This document shows, piece after piece, positions 1 to 9,100 of a DNA stretch of 64,000 nucleotides. The notes below the pieces were generated by a model, which saw only the letters and a list, made by a program, of their open reading frames with translations, made no database searches and was not told where the DNA came from. How positions within the stretch are numbered: the stretch's first letter is position 1; each line of letters begins with the position of its first letter. The stretch is from DATFMP01 sp035266845 (GTDB lineage: Bacteria; SAR324; JACQKK01), in the NCBI GenBank assembly GCA_035266845.1, contig DATFMP010000103.1:1-64000 (forward strand), given 5' to 3'. Both the position numbers and the translations under genes were made by a program.

Positions 1-103
1 CATGTACGCGGGCCTTGGCGCCCACGACTACGACTACCGCCTGCTGGAGTTCGAGCGCGAGGACCTGGAGCGCCTGGCCCGCGAGGATGGGGCCGCGGAC
101 TAG
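1..103 (+). CDS. 3' end of an unidentified gene (cut by window edge)
   Basis: Only the last 33 codons or so are present, ending at the TAG at 101-103. The readable tail is acidic and rich in Tyr, Asp, Glu and Arg (AHDYDYRLLEFERED...). I do not recognise the family. The stop codon coincides with the first three bases of the inverted repeat that begins at 101. Confidence 0.5.
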   Translation, partial: MYAGLGAHDYDYRLLEFEREDLERLAREDGAAD

Positions 104-314
104 GCTGTGTTTGGAAAAGGGTTCTTAAGCGGCTGAGCCGCTTAAGAACCACAAGACATCCCGTGTGGGGGCCAAGGGCCCCCACACCCCCGATACGGTC
201 CCTGACCGAGCCCAGCGGGGTCTTGCCGGCAATGAGAGTCCAGGGAGCCAAGCTCCCTGGTGGGGTTTGGGGGCAACGCCCCCATCACCATCGTGCTTTT
301 CAAAACAGAACCTA
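101..314. mobile_element. MITE-like hairpin element, copy 1
   Basis: A 214-bp element. Its ends are imperfect inverted repeats: left TAGGCTGTGTTTGGAAAAG, right (reverse complement) TAGGTTCTGTTTTGAAAAG. Inside are four consecutive perfect hairpins, each with a 3-nt loop: 120-150 (14-bp stem), 163-187 (11 bp), 240-260 (9 bp) and 268-284 (7 bp). It lies between two convergent genes, and its terminal TA bases form part of both stop codons. Related copies are at 1865-1978 (shorter, inverted) and 22668-22882. It encodes no protein. It is probably a non-autonomous TA-targeting element, and its hairpins would also act as a two-way transcription terminator. Confidence 0.75.
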
Positions 315-815
315 GCCCTTGACGATCAGCTTGTAGTCCGGCGTGGGGTTGAGCGGGCAGGAGTAGACGTACTCGCCGGGCTTGAGGGTGACCTCGTACT
401 CCTGCGTCTTGCCGGTGGTGATGCCTCCGCCGGAGACGCTGGGCAGCCGCGCCCGGTTGATCACCCCATCGCCCCGCAGCCAGAAGCCCAGCTCGTAGGG
501 CACGTCCTTGTTCGTGACGCGAAAGATATAGCGGCCCGGTTTGAGCACCAGCGGCTTCGCATCGGCCACGCGCTGCGCGCCGCTCTTGGCGTTGATGGTC
601 TCGCAGTCGGCCGCCTGGTGCGAGCTGAAGCCGCGGTCGATGCCGTCCTCCGACTCCACGAACTGGCAGGGCACCTGGGTGAGCTGGATCACCTGCGCCT
701 GCGGCTTGGAGCCCGGGCTCATGGTCATCAGCGCAAACGCCGCTCCGGCAGCCAGCAGGACGGCCCCAACCCCGCCCACGATCCAGTCCGTCCGCGCTCC
801 CAGCCAGCGACGCAT
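312..815 (-). CDS. Membrane-anchored cupredoxin-like protein
   Basis: A protein of 167 aa. An N-terminal hydrophobic segment (about residues 10-30) is a signal anchor or uncleaved signal. The remainder looks like a cupredoxin fold, with strands such as LKPGRYIFRVTNKD and VTLKPGEYVYSCPLNP ending in YKLIVKG. The single late Cys in YSCPLN matches the usual copper-ligand position, but the full His/Cys/Met set is not obvious, so metal binding is uncertain. I chose the ATG at 815 because GAGGAG stands 7 bases upstream; a longer frame to 878 lacks this. The role is probably periplasmic electron transfer or metal binding. The stop codon abuts the hairpin element. Confidence 0.6.
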   Translation of the reverse strand: MRRWLGARTDWIVGGVGAVLLAAGAAFALMTMSPGSKPQAQVIQLTQVPCQFVESEDGIDRGFSSHQAADCETINAKSGAQRVADAKPLVLKPGRYIFRVTNKDVPYELGFWLRGDGVINRARLPSVSGGGITTGKTQEYEVTLKPGEYVYSCPLNPTPDYKLIVKG

Positions 816-1048
816 GGCTTCACTCCTCATGACAGCGGGTGCGGCAGCACGAGCGGACAAGCAGCGCCGCCGGCTCACACACCCATGATCGTCCAGCAGT
901 TTACCACGACGGGCACGCCAGGGGTGTAGTCCGCGCTACACGGGCAGGTGGCACCGGTCGTGCGGACTTGCGGAGCCGCGGCAGGGCGGGGTAGGACGAG
1001 GCATCGCATCCCCGCCCGCGGCGGCGGAACCCCCAGCCAGGAGCCGAC

Positions 1049-1867
1049 ATGCCCAGCAAGACGCCCCAACCCGATGACCTCGGCCTGGCCGGCAAGGTCG
1101 CCATCGTCACCGGCGGCGGTGCCGCGGGCGACGGCATCGGCAACGGCCGCGCCGCGGCGATGCTGCTGGCCCGCGCCGGCGCGCGCGTGCTGGTGGTGGA
1201 CGTGCAGCGCGAGCTGGCCGAGCACACCGTGGCCATGATCGCCGCGGAGGGTGGCGAGGCCGCAGCCCACGCCGCCGACCTCACGGACGAGGCCCAGTGC
1301 CGGGCCATGGTCGCCGCCGCGCTGGAGCGCTTCGGGCGCCTGGACTTCCTGGACAACAACGTGGGCATCGGCAGCCGCGGAAGCGTCGTGGAGGAGGACC
1401 CGCAGGTGTGGCGTCGCGTGATGCAGGTGAACGTGGAGACGATGTTCCTGGCATCCAAGTACGCGGTGCCGGCCATGATCGAGACGGGCGGCGGGGCCAT
1501 CGTCAACGTGGCGTCCATCTCCGCACTGCGGCCACGCGGGCTGACGGCCTACAGTACGTCCAAGGGCGCCGTGATCGCCCTCACCCGCGCCATGGCCGTG
1601 GATCATGGGCCACAGGGCGTCCGCGTCAACTGCGTGGCGCCGGGGCCGGTGTACACGCCGATGGTCTACGGGCGGGGCATGAGCGAAACCAACCGCGAGC
1701 AGCGCCGCAAGGCCTCCGTGCTGGGCATCGAGGGCTCCGGCTGGGACGTTGGCCTGGCCGTGCGCTTCCTGCTCTCCGCCCACGCGCGCTTCATCACCGG
1801 CCAGACGCTGGTGGTGGACGGCGGCGCCACCCTGCGCGGCCCGGCCCGCGCCACGGACGAGGGCTAG
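1049..1867 (+). CDS. Short-chain dehydrogenase/reductase (SDR)
   Basis: A 272-aa classical SDR that should oxidise or reduce an alcohol/carbonyl substrate with NAD(P). The Rossmann glycine motif TGGGAAGDGIG is near residue 22. NNVG, a variant of the NNAG structural motif, is near residue 108. The catalytic Ser and the YxxxK motif (AYSTSK) lie near residues 150-170, and VDGG closes the fold near the C-terminus. AGGAG precedes the ATG by 6 bases. It stands alone on the forward strand, and its TAG stop forms the left edge of the second hairpin element. The substrate cannot be inferred. Confidence 0.85.
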   Translation: MPSKTPQPDDLGLAGKVAIVTGGGAAGDGIGNGRAAAMLLARAGARVLVVDVQRELAEHTVAMIAAEGGEAAAHAADLTDEAQCRAMVAAALERFGRLDFLDNNVGIGSRGSVVEEDPQVWRRVMQVNVETMFLASKYAVPAMIETGGGAIVNVASISALRPRGLTAYSTSKGAVIALTRAMAVDHGPQGVRVNCVAPGPVYTPMVYGRGMSETNREQRRKASVLGIEGSGWDVGLAVRFLLSAHARFITGQTLVVDGGATLRGPARATDEG

Positions 1868-1978
1868 TGTCCGTTTGGAAAAGCATGATGGTGATGGGGG
1901 CCTTCGGCTCCCGCGCTGGATGCCTTGCGGTTATTAGGCGGCTGAGCCGCCCAAAAGCCCATTTCCAAACACAGCCTA
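1865..1978. mobile_element. MITE-like hairpin element, copy 2 (inverted, internally deleted)
   Basis: A 114-bp element in opposite orientation to copy 1. Read on the reverse strand it starts TAGGCTGTGTTTGGAAA, keeps the first hairpin (GGCGGC-TGA-GCCGCC on the + strand) and a CAAGGCATCC tract matching CAAGACATCC of copy 1. It then jumps to the distal end, CCCCCATCACCATCATGC, nearly identical to that end of copy 1. The middle hairpins have been lost, probably by recombination between the GGGGC-rich stems. It separates the convergent SDR and arsC genes, and both stop codons lie at its ends. Confidence 0.75.
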
Positions 1979-2404
1979 CGTCGCTTCACCCAGCCACTGC
2001 TGCAGCCGGGCGCGGATCTCGTCGCGGGCACGCCGGAAGGCGGCCAACCGCTCGGCGTCGGAGCCCTCCACCGCCGCGGGATCGGCAATGGGCCAGTGCA
2101 GGCGCTCCACGGGGCCGGGAAAGACCGGACACACCTCCTCCGAGCAAAGGGTCACCACCACACCGATGGCATTCTGCTCGATGGTGTCCACGGACTTGGC
2201 CTGCTGGCCGGAGATGTCGGTGCCGATCTCCCGCATGGCTTCCACCGCCAGCGGGTTGAGGTGCGTGGGCGCGGAGCCCGCGCTGTACACGGGCGTCCCC
2301 GGTGGGGCCAACGTGCGGGCCAGGCCCTCAGCCATCTGGCTGCGCGAGGAGTTGGCCACGCAGAGGAACAGCAGGCCGCGCGGGCGCGCGGGAGCGGTGA
2401 CCAT
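1976..2404 (-). CDS. arsC: Arsenate reductase, low-molecular-weight phosphatase type
   Basis: A 142-aa protein that reduces arsenate to arsenite. The phosphatase-like P-loop CVANSSRSQMAEG is near residue 15. The downstream pair TLCSEEVCPVFPG near residue 85 supplies the redox cysteines of the thioredoxin-coupled ArsC family. It is the last gene of an arsR-acr3-arsC operon and starts 3 bases after the acr3 stop. The product feeds the Acr3 pump. Length and motifs are normal for the family. Confidence 0.93.
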   Translation of the reverse strand: MVTAPARPRGLLFLCVANSSRSQMAEGLARTLAPPGTPVYSAGSAPTHLNPLAVEAMREIGTDISGQQAKSVDTIEQNAIGVVVTLCSEEVCPVFPGPVERLHWPIADPAAVEGSDAERLAAFRRARDEIRARLQQWLGEAT

Positions 2405-2407
2405 CGC

Positions 2408-3496
2408 TCAGCCCCGCACGTCGGCCGCGCTGCTGTAGAGCCGGCGCCGCAACCAGAGCGCCACGTTGACCAGCCCGATCAGCACGGGCACCTCCACCAG
2501 CGGCCCGATGACGGTGGCGAAGGCCACGCCCGAGCCGATGCCGAACACGGACACCGCCACGGCGATGGCCAGCTCGAAGTCATTGCTGGCGGCAGTGAGA
2601 GAGACGGTGGTGTTCTGCGGGTAGGCCGCACCGAAGGCCCCGCTGCGGGCCACGAAGAACGTGACCAGGAACATCAGCACGAAGTAGAGCGCCAGCGGAA
2701 TGGCCACCCGCACCACGTCCAGCGGGAGCTGCACGATCAGGTTCCCCTTGAGCGAGAACATCACGACGATGGTGAACAGCAGCGCCACCAGCGTGAGCGG
2801 GCTGATGCGGGGGATGAACGTGCGCTCGTACCATTCGCGGCCCTTCAGCGGCAGCAGCACCAGCCGGCTCGCCACGCCGGCCACGAAGGGCACCCCCAGG
2901 TAGATGGCCACGCTGCCGGCGATCTCGCCCATGCTCACCTGCACGATGCGTCCCTGCATGCCGAAGATGGGCGGCAGCAGCGTGATGAACAGGTACGCGT
3001 AGACCCCGTAGAAGAGCACCTGGAAGATCGCGTTGAACGCGACCAGCCCCGCGGCCAGGTCCCGGTCGCCATCGGCCAGGTCGTTCCACACCAGCACCAT
3101 GGCGATGCAGCGCGCCAGGCCCACCAGGATCAGGCCCACGGCATACTGCGGCCGGTCCGGCAGCAGCAGCAGCGCCAGCGCGAACATCAGCAGCGGCCCC
3201 ACCACCCAGTTCTGGAACAGGGACAGCGCCAGTACCCGGCCGTGCCGGAACACCGAGCCGATGGCTTCGTAGCGCACCTTGGCCAGCGGCGGATACATCA
3301 TCAGGATCAGCCCGATCGCGATGGGTATATTGGTGGTGCCCACCTGGAAGCGGTCGATGAACGCCTCGGCGGCCGGGTTCAGGTAGCCGTTCAGCACGCC
3401 CGCGGCCATGGCCAGGAAGATCCACAGCGTCAGATAGCGGTCCAGCAGGGACAGCCGCCGTACGGGCGCGGCAGGGGCTTGGGTCAGCGTCGTCAT
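2408..3496 (-). CDS. acr3: Arsenite efflux permease, ACR3 family
   Basis: A 362-aa inner-membrane transporter with about ten hydrophobic helices that exports arsenite. The family signature GLARCIAMVLVWNDLA, with its essential Cys in the fourth helix, is present. The later tract NTTVSLTAASNDFELAIAVA is also typical. The start at 3496 was chosen because its ATG overlaps the arsR stop (ATGA), which implies translational coupling. A longer in-frame extension runs back into arsR and is not needed. It would be expressed with arsR and arsC and induced by arsenite. Confidence 0.93.
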   Translation of the reverse strand: MTTLTQAPAAPVRRLSLLDRYLTLWIFLAMAAGVLNGYLNPAAEAFIDRFQVGTTNIPIAIGLILMMYPPLAKVRYEAIGSVFRHGRVLALSLFQNWVVGPLLMFALALLLLPDRPQYAVGLILVGLARCIAMVLVWNDLADGDRDLAAGLVAFNAIFQVLFYGVYAYLFITLLPPIFGMQGRIVQVSMGEIAGSVAIYLGVPFVAGVASRLVLLPLKGREWYERTFIPRISPLTLVALLFTIVVMFSLKGNLIVQLPLDVVRVAIPLALYFVLMFLVTFFVARSGAFGAAYPQNTTVSLTAASNDFELAIAVAVSVFGIGSGVAFATVIGPLVEVPVLIGLVNVALWLRRRLYSSAADVRG

Positions 3497-3912
3497 CGGC
3501 GGTTGCGGTGCTCCAGGGCATGGGTGGGTGCGGCAGGCATGGCCACCGCGGCGCGCGTGGCCGCAGGCGGACCACAGCGCTCGGCCGGGTTGACCATCAG
3601 TGTGAGGCGGCGTGCATCCGCGGCAAAGGGCGGCTGTCTGGCCAGCCCCGCCACGGTGTCGCTCAGCACGGCGCGGGCCCAGTCCGGCAAGCCGGGGTTC
3701 AGCTGGTAGAATACCCACAGCCCCTGGCGCCGGTCCGCTACGAGGCCTGCCTCCCGCAGCATCGCCAGGTGACGGGACATCTTGGGCTGGGAGACCTTCA
3801 GGGCGTGGGTCAGCTCGCAGACGCAGAGCTCCTCCTGCCCGGCGAGCAACACCAGACAGCGCAGCCGGGTCTCGTCAGCGAGCGCGCGAAAGAGCGTATC
3901 GGCGGCAAGCAT
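3493..3912 (-). CDS. arsR: Arsenic-responsive repressor, ArsR/SmtB family
   Basis: A 139-aa winged-helix repressor. The metal-sensing motif ELCVCEL lies near residue 28. The recognition helix region follows as KVSQPKMSRHLAMLREAGLV. The C-terminal tail of about 40 residues is Ala/Pro-rich and longer than in minimal ArsR proteins. It is the first gene of the operon and should repress it until arsenite binds the cysteines. The start at 3912 gives the usual ArsR N-terminus (ALADETRLRCLVLL); upstream in-frame sequence is intergenic. An inverted repeat suited to its binding lies just upstream. Confidence 0.92.
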   Translation of the reverse strand: MLAADTLFRALADETRLRCLVLLAGQEELCVCELTHALKVSQPKMSRHLAMLREAGLVADRRQGLWVFYQLNPGLPDWARAVLSDTVAGLARQPPFAADARRLTLMVNPAERCGPPAATRAAVAMPAAPTHALEHRNRR

Positions 3913-3919
3913 GCTTTTT

Positions 3920-3940
3920 GTATATGAAATTCCGTATATA
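3920..3940. promoter_or_regulatory. Probable ArsR operator / ars promoter
   Basis: An AT-rich imperfect palindrome, TATATGAAATTCCGTATATA, immediately upstream of arsR in otherwise GC-rich DNA. Its position and symmetry fit an ArsR site overlapping the promoter. Assignment rests on location and symmetry only. Confidence 0.5.
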
Positions 3941-4066
3941 GCGTCAAGCGTATGCGATGCCCAAAGGCGCCAGTGCCAAACCAATAGCGACGCTCGCCGG
4001 CCGCATTCCGTGCGCACCCAAGCGTGAGCCCATTGACCACTGTCAAGCGCCGGGCTAACGTGAAGG

Positions 4067-4090
4067 TTCGCGGACGCACCAGTCCGCTAA
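4067..4090. promoter_or_regulatory. Candidate TetR operator
   Basis: An inverted repeat GCGGAC-N6-GTCCGC at 4070-4087, extended by TT and AA outside, lies 31 bases before the tetR start. Size and position suit autoregulation by the adjacent TetR protein, which may control the efflux operon as well. Confidence 0.5.
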
Positions 4091-4120
4091 TTGATCGCGG
4101 GCAGCGGAGTGCGGCAGGGC

Positions 4121-4837
4121 ATGGCGGAACGGACGACCCGAAGACGACCCGGACGGCCCAAGGACGAGGTGCTAACCGCCCAGCGCCGCGAGGCGATCCT
4201 GGAGATGGCCACCCGTGTGTTTGCCGAGCGCGGCTATCGCCACACGGACGTGGAGGCGGTCGCGGCGGCGGCGGGCGTGGGCAAAGGCACGGTCTACCGC
4301 CACTTCCCGGACAAGCGTGCGCTCTTCTTGAGCGCGGTGGATCAGGGCATGCAGGGGCTGCAGACCTGCGTGGACGGCGCCGCGCCCGATTGCAGCGGGT
4401 CGCTGGAGGACCTGCGGGCAGCCATGGAGGCGGGCATCCGCGCCCACCTGACGTTCTTCGACAAGCACCCGGAGGTGGTGGAGCTGCTGATCCAGGAGCG
4501 CGCGGAGTTCAAGGACCGTCGGCAGCCCACCTACGTCGCGTACGCCCACCGCAACAAGGCACGCTGGAAGCCCCTGGTGGAAGCACTGCGCGCCCAGGGC
4601 CGCCTGCGTGACCTGCCGCACGACGAGATGCACGAGTTCATGACGCAGATCATCTACGGCACGATGTTCGTCAACTACTTCAGGGGCCGGCGGCGCAGTA
4701 TCGCCGCGCAGGTGCGGCGTATCGTGGACGTCGTGCTGTTCGGCGTCCTCACCGATGCGGAGCGGCACCGCCTGGCGCCTCCGGCAGCGCCGGGCCCCAC
4801 CCCCCAGGGCACCCACTCCCAGCACGGACGTCCGTGA
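4121..4837 (+). CDS. TetR-family transcriptional regulator
   Basis: A 238-aa regulator. The N-terminal DNA-binding domain is clear: RRRPGRPKDE, then EAILEMATRVFAERGYRHT and the helix-turn-helix VAAAAGVGKGTVYRHFPDK near residues 40-60. The helical C-terminal domain would bind an unknown effector. It lies 124 bases upstream of RND efflux genes on the same strand, so it is the likely local repressor of that pump. I prefer the ATG at 4121; a TTG 30 bases upstream is in frame but would overlap the putative operator. Confidence 0.88.
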   Translation: MAERTTRRRPGRPKDEVLTAQRREAILEMATRVFAERGYRHTDVEAVAAAAGVGKGTVYRHFPDKRALFLSAVDQGMQGLQTCVDGAAPDCSGSLEDLRAAMEAGIRAHLTFFDKHPEVVELLIQERAEFKDRRQPTYVAYAHRNKARWKPLVEALRAQGRLRDLPHDEMHEFMTQIIYGTMFVNYFRGRRRSIAAQVRRIVDVVLFGVLTDAERHRLAPPAAPGPTPQGTHSQHGRP

Positions 4838-4961
4838 GCGACGCGCAGCGTCAAACCGCGACGCATGGGCCGTCCGCGCAATCTCCGCACCCGTCGGCAC
4901 CACGGGCTGCCGCGGGCCTCCACACGGCAGTGCACCCTTTCTACACGCGAAAAGGTTTCGA

Positions 4962-6092
4962 ATGATCAAGCGCATGGTGATCATGCTGATCCTCGTCGGG
5001 CTGGTGCTGGGCGGGATCTTCGGGTTTCAGGCGTTCAAGGCGGTGATGATCAAGCGCTTCTTCGCGCACCGCACCGCACCGCCGCAGACGGTCTCCACCA
5101 TCGAGGCCAAGGACGAGGTGTGGCAGCCGGAGGTGGAGGCGGTGGGCTCGCTGGTCGCCGTCAACGGGGCCGATGTGGCGCCGGAGGTACCCGGTGTGAT
5201 CGCGCGCATCAGCTTCAAGTCCGGCCAGGAGGTGCAGGCCGGCACCCCGCTGGTGCAGCTCGATGCCGACGTGGACCAAGCCCGGCTGCGCTCGTTGCAG
5301 GCCATGCAGACCCTGGCGGAGAAGACCTATCAGCGTGACGTGCTGCTCATCGCCAAGCGCGCCATCAGCCAATCGCAGATGGATACGGCCCACGCGAACC
5401 AGGAGAGCGCCCGCGCACAGGTGGCCGAGCAGCAGGCCGTGATCAGCAAGAAGACCATCCGCGCGCCGTTCGCCGGCCGGCTGGGCATCCGCGCCGTGGA
5501 CCTGGGCCAATACGTCAACCCCGGCACCAAGATCGTCACGCTGCAGGCGCTGGACCCGATCTACGTGGACTTCCACCTGCCGCAGAAGATCGTGACCCGC
5601 ATCACCGTGGGGCAGCAGGTGCAGGTGCACACCGATGCGCTGCCGAAGGAGGCCTTCACCGGTGTGATCTCCGCGATCGAGCCGATCATCGAAACCAGCA
5701 CGCGCAATGTGAAGGTGCGCGCGGAGGTGCAGAATCCGAAACACCTGTTGCTGCCCGGCATGTTCGTCACCACCCGCGTCCACCTGGGCAGCCCGGAGAA
5801 GCACATCACGCTGCCGCAGACCTCCATCACGTTCAATCCCTACGGCAACATCGTCTACCTGGTGGAGGAGGACGGGAAGGGACCCGACGGCAAGCCCAAG
5901 CTGGTGGCCCATCAGAAGTTCGTCACCACGGGCGATACCCGCGGCGACCAGATCGCCGTGCTGGAGGGCCTGAAGCCTGGACAGACCGTGGTGACCTCCG
6001 GCCAGCTCAAGCTGCGCAACGGCACGCCGGTCGTCATCAACAACTCGATCCAGCCAACCAACAACCCGGCTCCCACGCCCAAGGACGAGTAA
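4962..6092 (+). CDS. RND efflux periplasmic adaptor (membrane fusion protein)
   Basis: A 376-aa adaptor linking the inner-membrane pump to an outer-membrane channel. Residues 5-22 form one membrane segment. The lipoyl/barrel halves flank a helical hairpin at about residues 105-165: GVIARISFKSGQEVQAGTPL before it and KKTIRAPFAGRLGIRAVDLG after it, the latter a hallmark of the family. The start follows AAAGG, 7 bases upstream. It is 13 bases from the pump gene and so co-translated with it. The sequence resembles adaptors of the MexH type. No outer-membrane factor gene lies beside it, so the system must borrow one. Confidence 0.9.
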   Translation: MIKRMVIMLILVGLVLGGIFGFQAFKAVMIKRFFAHRTAPPQTVSTIEAKDEVWQPEVEAVGSLVAVNGADVAPEVPGVIARISFKSGQEVQAGTPLVQLDADVDQARLRSLQAMQTLAEKTYQRDVLLIAKRAISQSQMDTAHANQESARAQVAEQQAVISKKTIRAPFAGRLGIRAVDLGQYVNPGTKIVTLQALDPIYVDFHLPQKIVTRITVGQQVQVHTDALPKEAFTGVISAIEPIIETSTRNVKVRAEVQNPKHLLLPGMFVTTRVHLGSPEKHITLPQTSITFNPYGNIVYLVEEDGKGPDGKPKLVAHQKFVTTGDTRGDQIAVLEGLKPGQTVVTSGQLKLRNGTPVVINNSIQPTNNPAPTPKDE

Positions 6093-6105
6093 CCAGGCCC
6101 CGCCC

Positions 6106-9100
6106 ATGAAATTCACGGACATCTTCATCCGCCGGCCTGTGCTGGCGACAGTCGTGAGCCTGGTGATCCTGGTGCTGGGCCTGCGCTCCTTCGGGCTGCT
6201 GCCCGTGCTGCAGTATCCGCGCACGGAGAACGCGGTCGTCACCGTGACCACCGCGTACATCGGGGCGGATGCCGAGCTGGTGGCGGGCTTCATCACCACG
6301 CCGCTGGAGAATTCGATCGCCCAGGCGAACGGCATCGACTACCTGACCTCCACCAGCACCCAGGGCATCAGCACCATCACGGCCAACCTGAAGCTGAACT
6401 TCGACACGGACAAGGCGCTCACCGAGATCAGCACCAAGGTGAACGCCGTGCTGGGCCAGTTGCCGCCCGACGCCCAGCAGCCCGTGCTGAGCGTCAAGAT
6501 CGGCCAGACCATCGACGCCATGTACATCGGCTTTTCCAGCGATGTGCTGGCCACCAACAAGATCACCGACTACCTGATCCGCGTCGTGCAGCCGCAGTTG
6601 CAGGCCGTAGCGGGCGTGCAGACGGCGGAGGTGCTGGGCGGCAAGCAGTTCGCGCTGCGCGCCTGGATGAATCCGCGCAAGCTGGCCGCCTACAACCTCA
6701 CGGCGGCCGACGTGTATGCGGCGCTGGCCAGCAACAACTTCCTGGCCGCGGTGGGCAGCACGAAAGGGCAGATGGTGCAGGTGGGACTCACGGCGGGCAC
6801 CAGCCTGCACTCCGTGGATGAGTTCCGCAACCTGATCATCAAGCAGAAGGACGGCGCCGTCGTGCGCCTGGACGACGTGGCGAAAGTCACGCTGGGCTCG
6901 GACGAGTACGAGTCACGGGTGGCCTTCGATGGGCAGCAGGCGGTGTACATGGGCATCCAGGTGGCGCCCTCGGCCAACCTGCTGGACGTGATCGCCAACG
7001 TGCGCGGCATCATGCCCGGCATTCAGCGGCAGTTGCCGGAGGGCCTGCACGGCCGGGTCGTCTACGACTCCACCAAGTTCGTGAACAGCGCCATTACGGA
7101 GGTAGAGCGCACCCTGATCGAAGCGGTGCTGATCGTGACGCTGGTGGTGTTCCTGTTCCTGGGCTCCCTGCGGTCGGTGATCGTGCCCACCATCGCGATT
7201 CCGCTCTCGCTGATCGGCACGTTCACGATGATGCTGATCCTCGGGTTTTCCATCAACCTGCTCACGCTGCTGGCGCTGGTGCTCGCCATCGGGCTGGTGG
7301 TGGACGATGCGATCATCGTGGTGGAGAACGTGGACCGGCACCTGGAGGAGGGCAAGGCGCCCATGGAGGCGTCGTTGCTCGCCGCGCGGGAGCTGGCCAA
7401 TCCCATCATCGTGATGACGGTGGTGCTGATCGCCGTTTACATCCCCATCGGCTTCCTGGGCGGGCTGACGGGCGCCCTGTTCACCGAGTTTGCCTTCACC
7501 CTGGTCGGCGCGGTGACCATCTCCGGTATCGTGGCGCTCACGCTCTCGCCCATGATGTGCTCGCGCATGCTCAAGCCGCACGGCACGAACGGCAAGGGGT
7601 GGCAGGAGCGCTTCGTGGTGTTCCTCGACGGCCAGTTCGCCTGGATCCGCGGGCGCTACGAGCGGCTGCTGCACGGGAGCCTCAACTACCTGCCGGTGAC
7701 CCTGGTCTTCGCGGCGATCATCCTCAGCAGCATCTACTTCCTCTATGCCACCGCGAAGTCCGAGCTGGCCCCGCAGGAAGACCAGGGCGTGATCATCACG
7801 CTGTCCACCTCCGCCCCCAACGCCACGCTGCAGCAGCGCACGATGTACTCGGAGGAGACCTACAAGCGGCTGGCCAGTCACCCCCAGACCGACCACGTGT
7901 TCCAGTTCGATATGCCGGGGCAGTCCTTCGCCGGCATGGTGTTCAAGCCCTGGGGCGAGCGCAAGAAGACCCCCAGCGACCTCCAGCAGGCCGTGCAGGG
8001 CCAGCTCGGCCAGATCGCCGGCACACAGACGGTGGCCTTCCAGCCGCCGTCCCTGCCTGGCGCGCGGGGCCTGCCGATCCAGTTCGTGATCCAGACCACG
8101 GATTCCTTCGAGCGCCTCAACGACGTGGCGGACAAGCTTCTGCAAGAGGCGCAGAAGAGCGGCCGTTTCATCTTTCTCACCAACGACCTGAAGTACGACC
8201 TGCCGCAGTCCGAGGTGGTGATCGACCGCAACCTGACCGCGCAGCTCGGCCTCTCCATGCGCGATGTAGGGCAGGCGCTGGGGGCCATGCTGGGCGGGGG
8301 CTACGTGAACTACTTCAGCCTCAGCGGCCGCTCCTACAAGGTGATTCCGCAGGTGCAGCAGCGCTACCGGCTCAACGCGGAGCAACTGCGCAACTACTAC
8401 ATCCGCTCAGCCAGCGGGCAGTCCGTGCCGCTCTCCACGATCGCGCACATCGAGACCAAGACGGTGCCCGAGTCGCTGAACCACTTCCAGCAGCAGAACG
8501 CCGCCACCATCTCCGGCGTGGCCATGCCGGGCGTCTCCCAGGGCGCGGCGCTGGAGTTCCTGCAAGACCTCGCCAAACGCACCCTGCCGGCAGGGTACTC
8601 GGTGGACTACGCGGGCCAGTCGCGCCAGTACGTGCAGGAATCCAGCGCACTGCTGGTCACCTTCGCCTTCGCCCTGATCATGATCTTCCTGGCGCTGGCG
8701 GCGCAGTTCGAAAGCTTCCGCGACCCCATCATCATCCTGGTGACCGTGCCCATGTCCATCTGCGGCGCGCTGATCTTCATCAACGTGGGCCTGGGCGGGG
8801 CCAGCCTGAACATCTACACGGAGGTGGGGTTGGTCACGCTGATCGGCCTGATCAGCAAGCACGGCATCCTGATCGTGGAGTTTGCCAACAACCTGCAGAA
8901 GGAAGGGCGCAGCAAGCGTGAGGCGATCGAGCAGGCGGCCGAAATCCGGCTGCGGCCGATCCTGATGACCACGGGCGCGATGGTGCTGGGCGTGGTGCCG
9001 CTGATCCTGGCCTCCGGCGCGGGCGCCGTGAGCCGCTACAACCTGGGCCTGGTGATCGCCACCGGGCTGGCCATCGGCACGCTGTTCACACTGTTCGTGG

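Noticed and set aside
101..314. Ordinary intrinsic terminator only
   Set aside because: Four hairpins, terminal inverted repeats and two related copies elsewhere go beyond a simple terminator, although termination is a likely effect.
2096..3709. A 537-residue open frame opposite the arsenic operon
   Set aside because: Its His/Gln/Arg-rich content is typical of the antisense of GC-rich genes, and arsR, acr3 and arsC on the other strand are certain.
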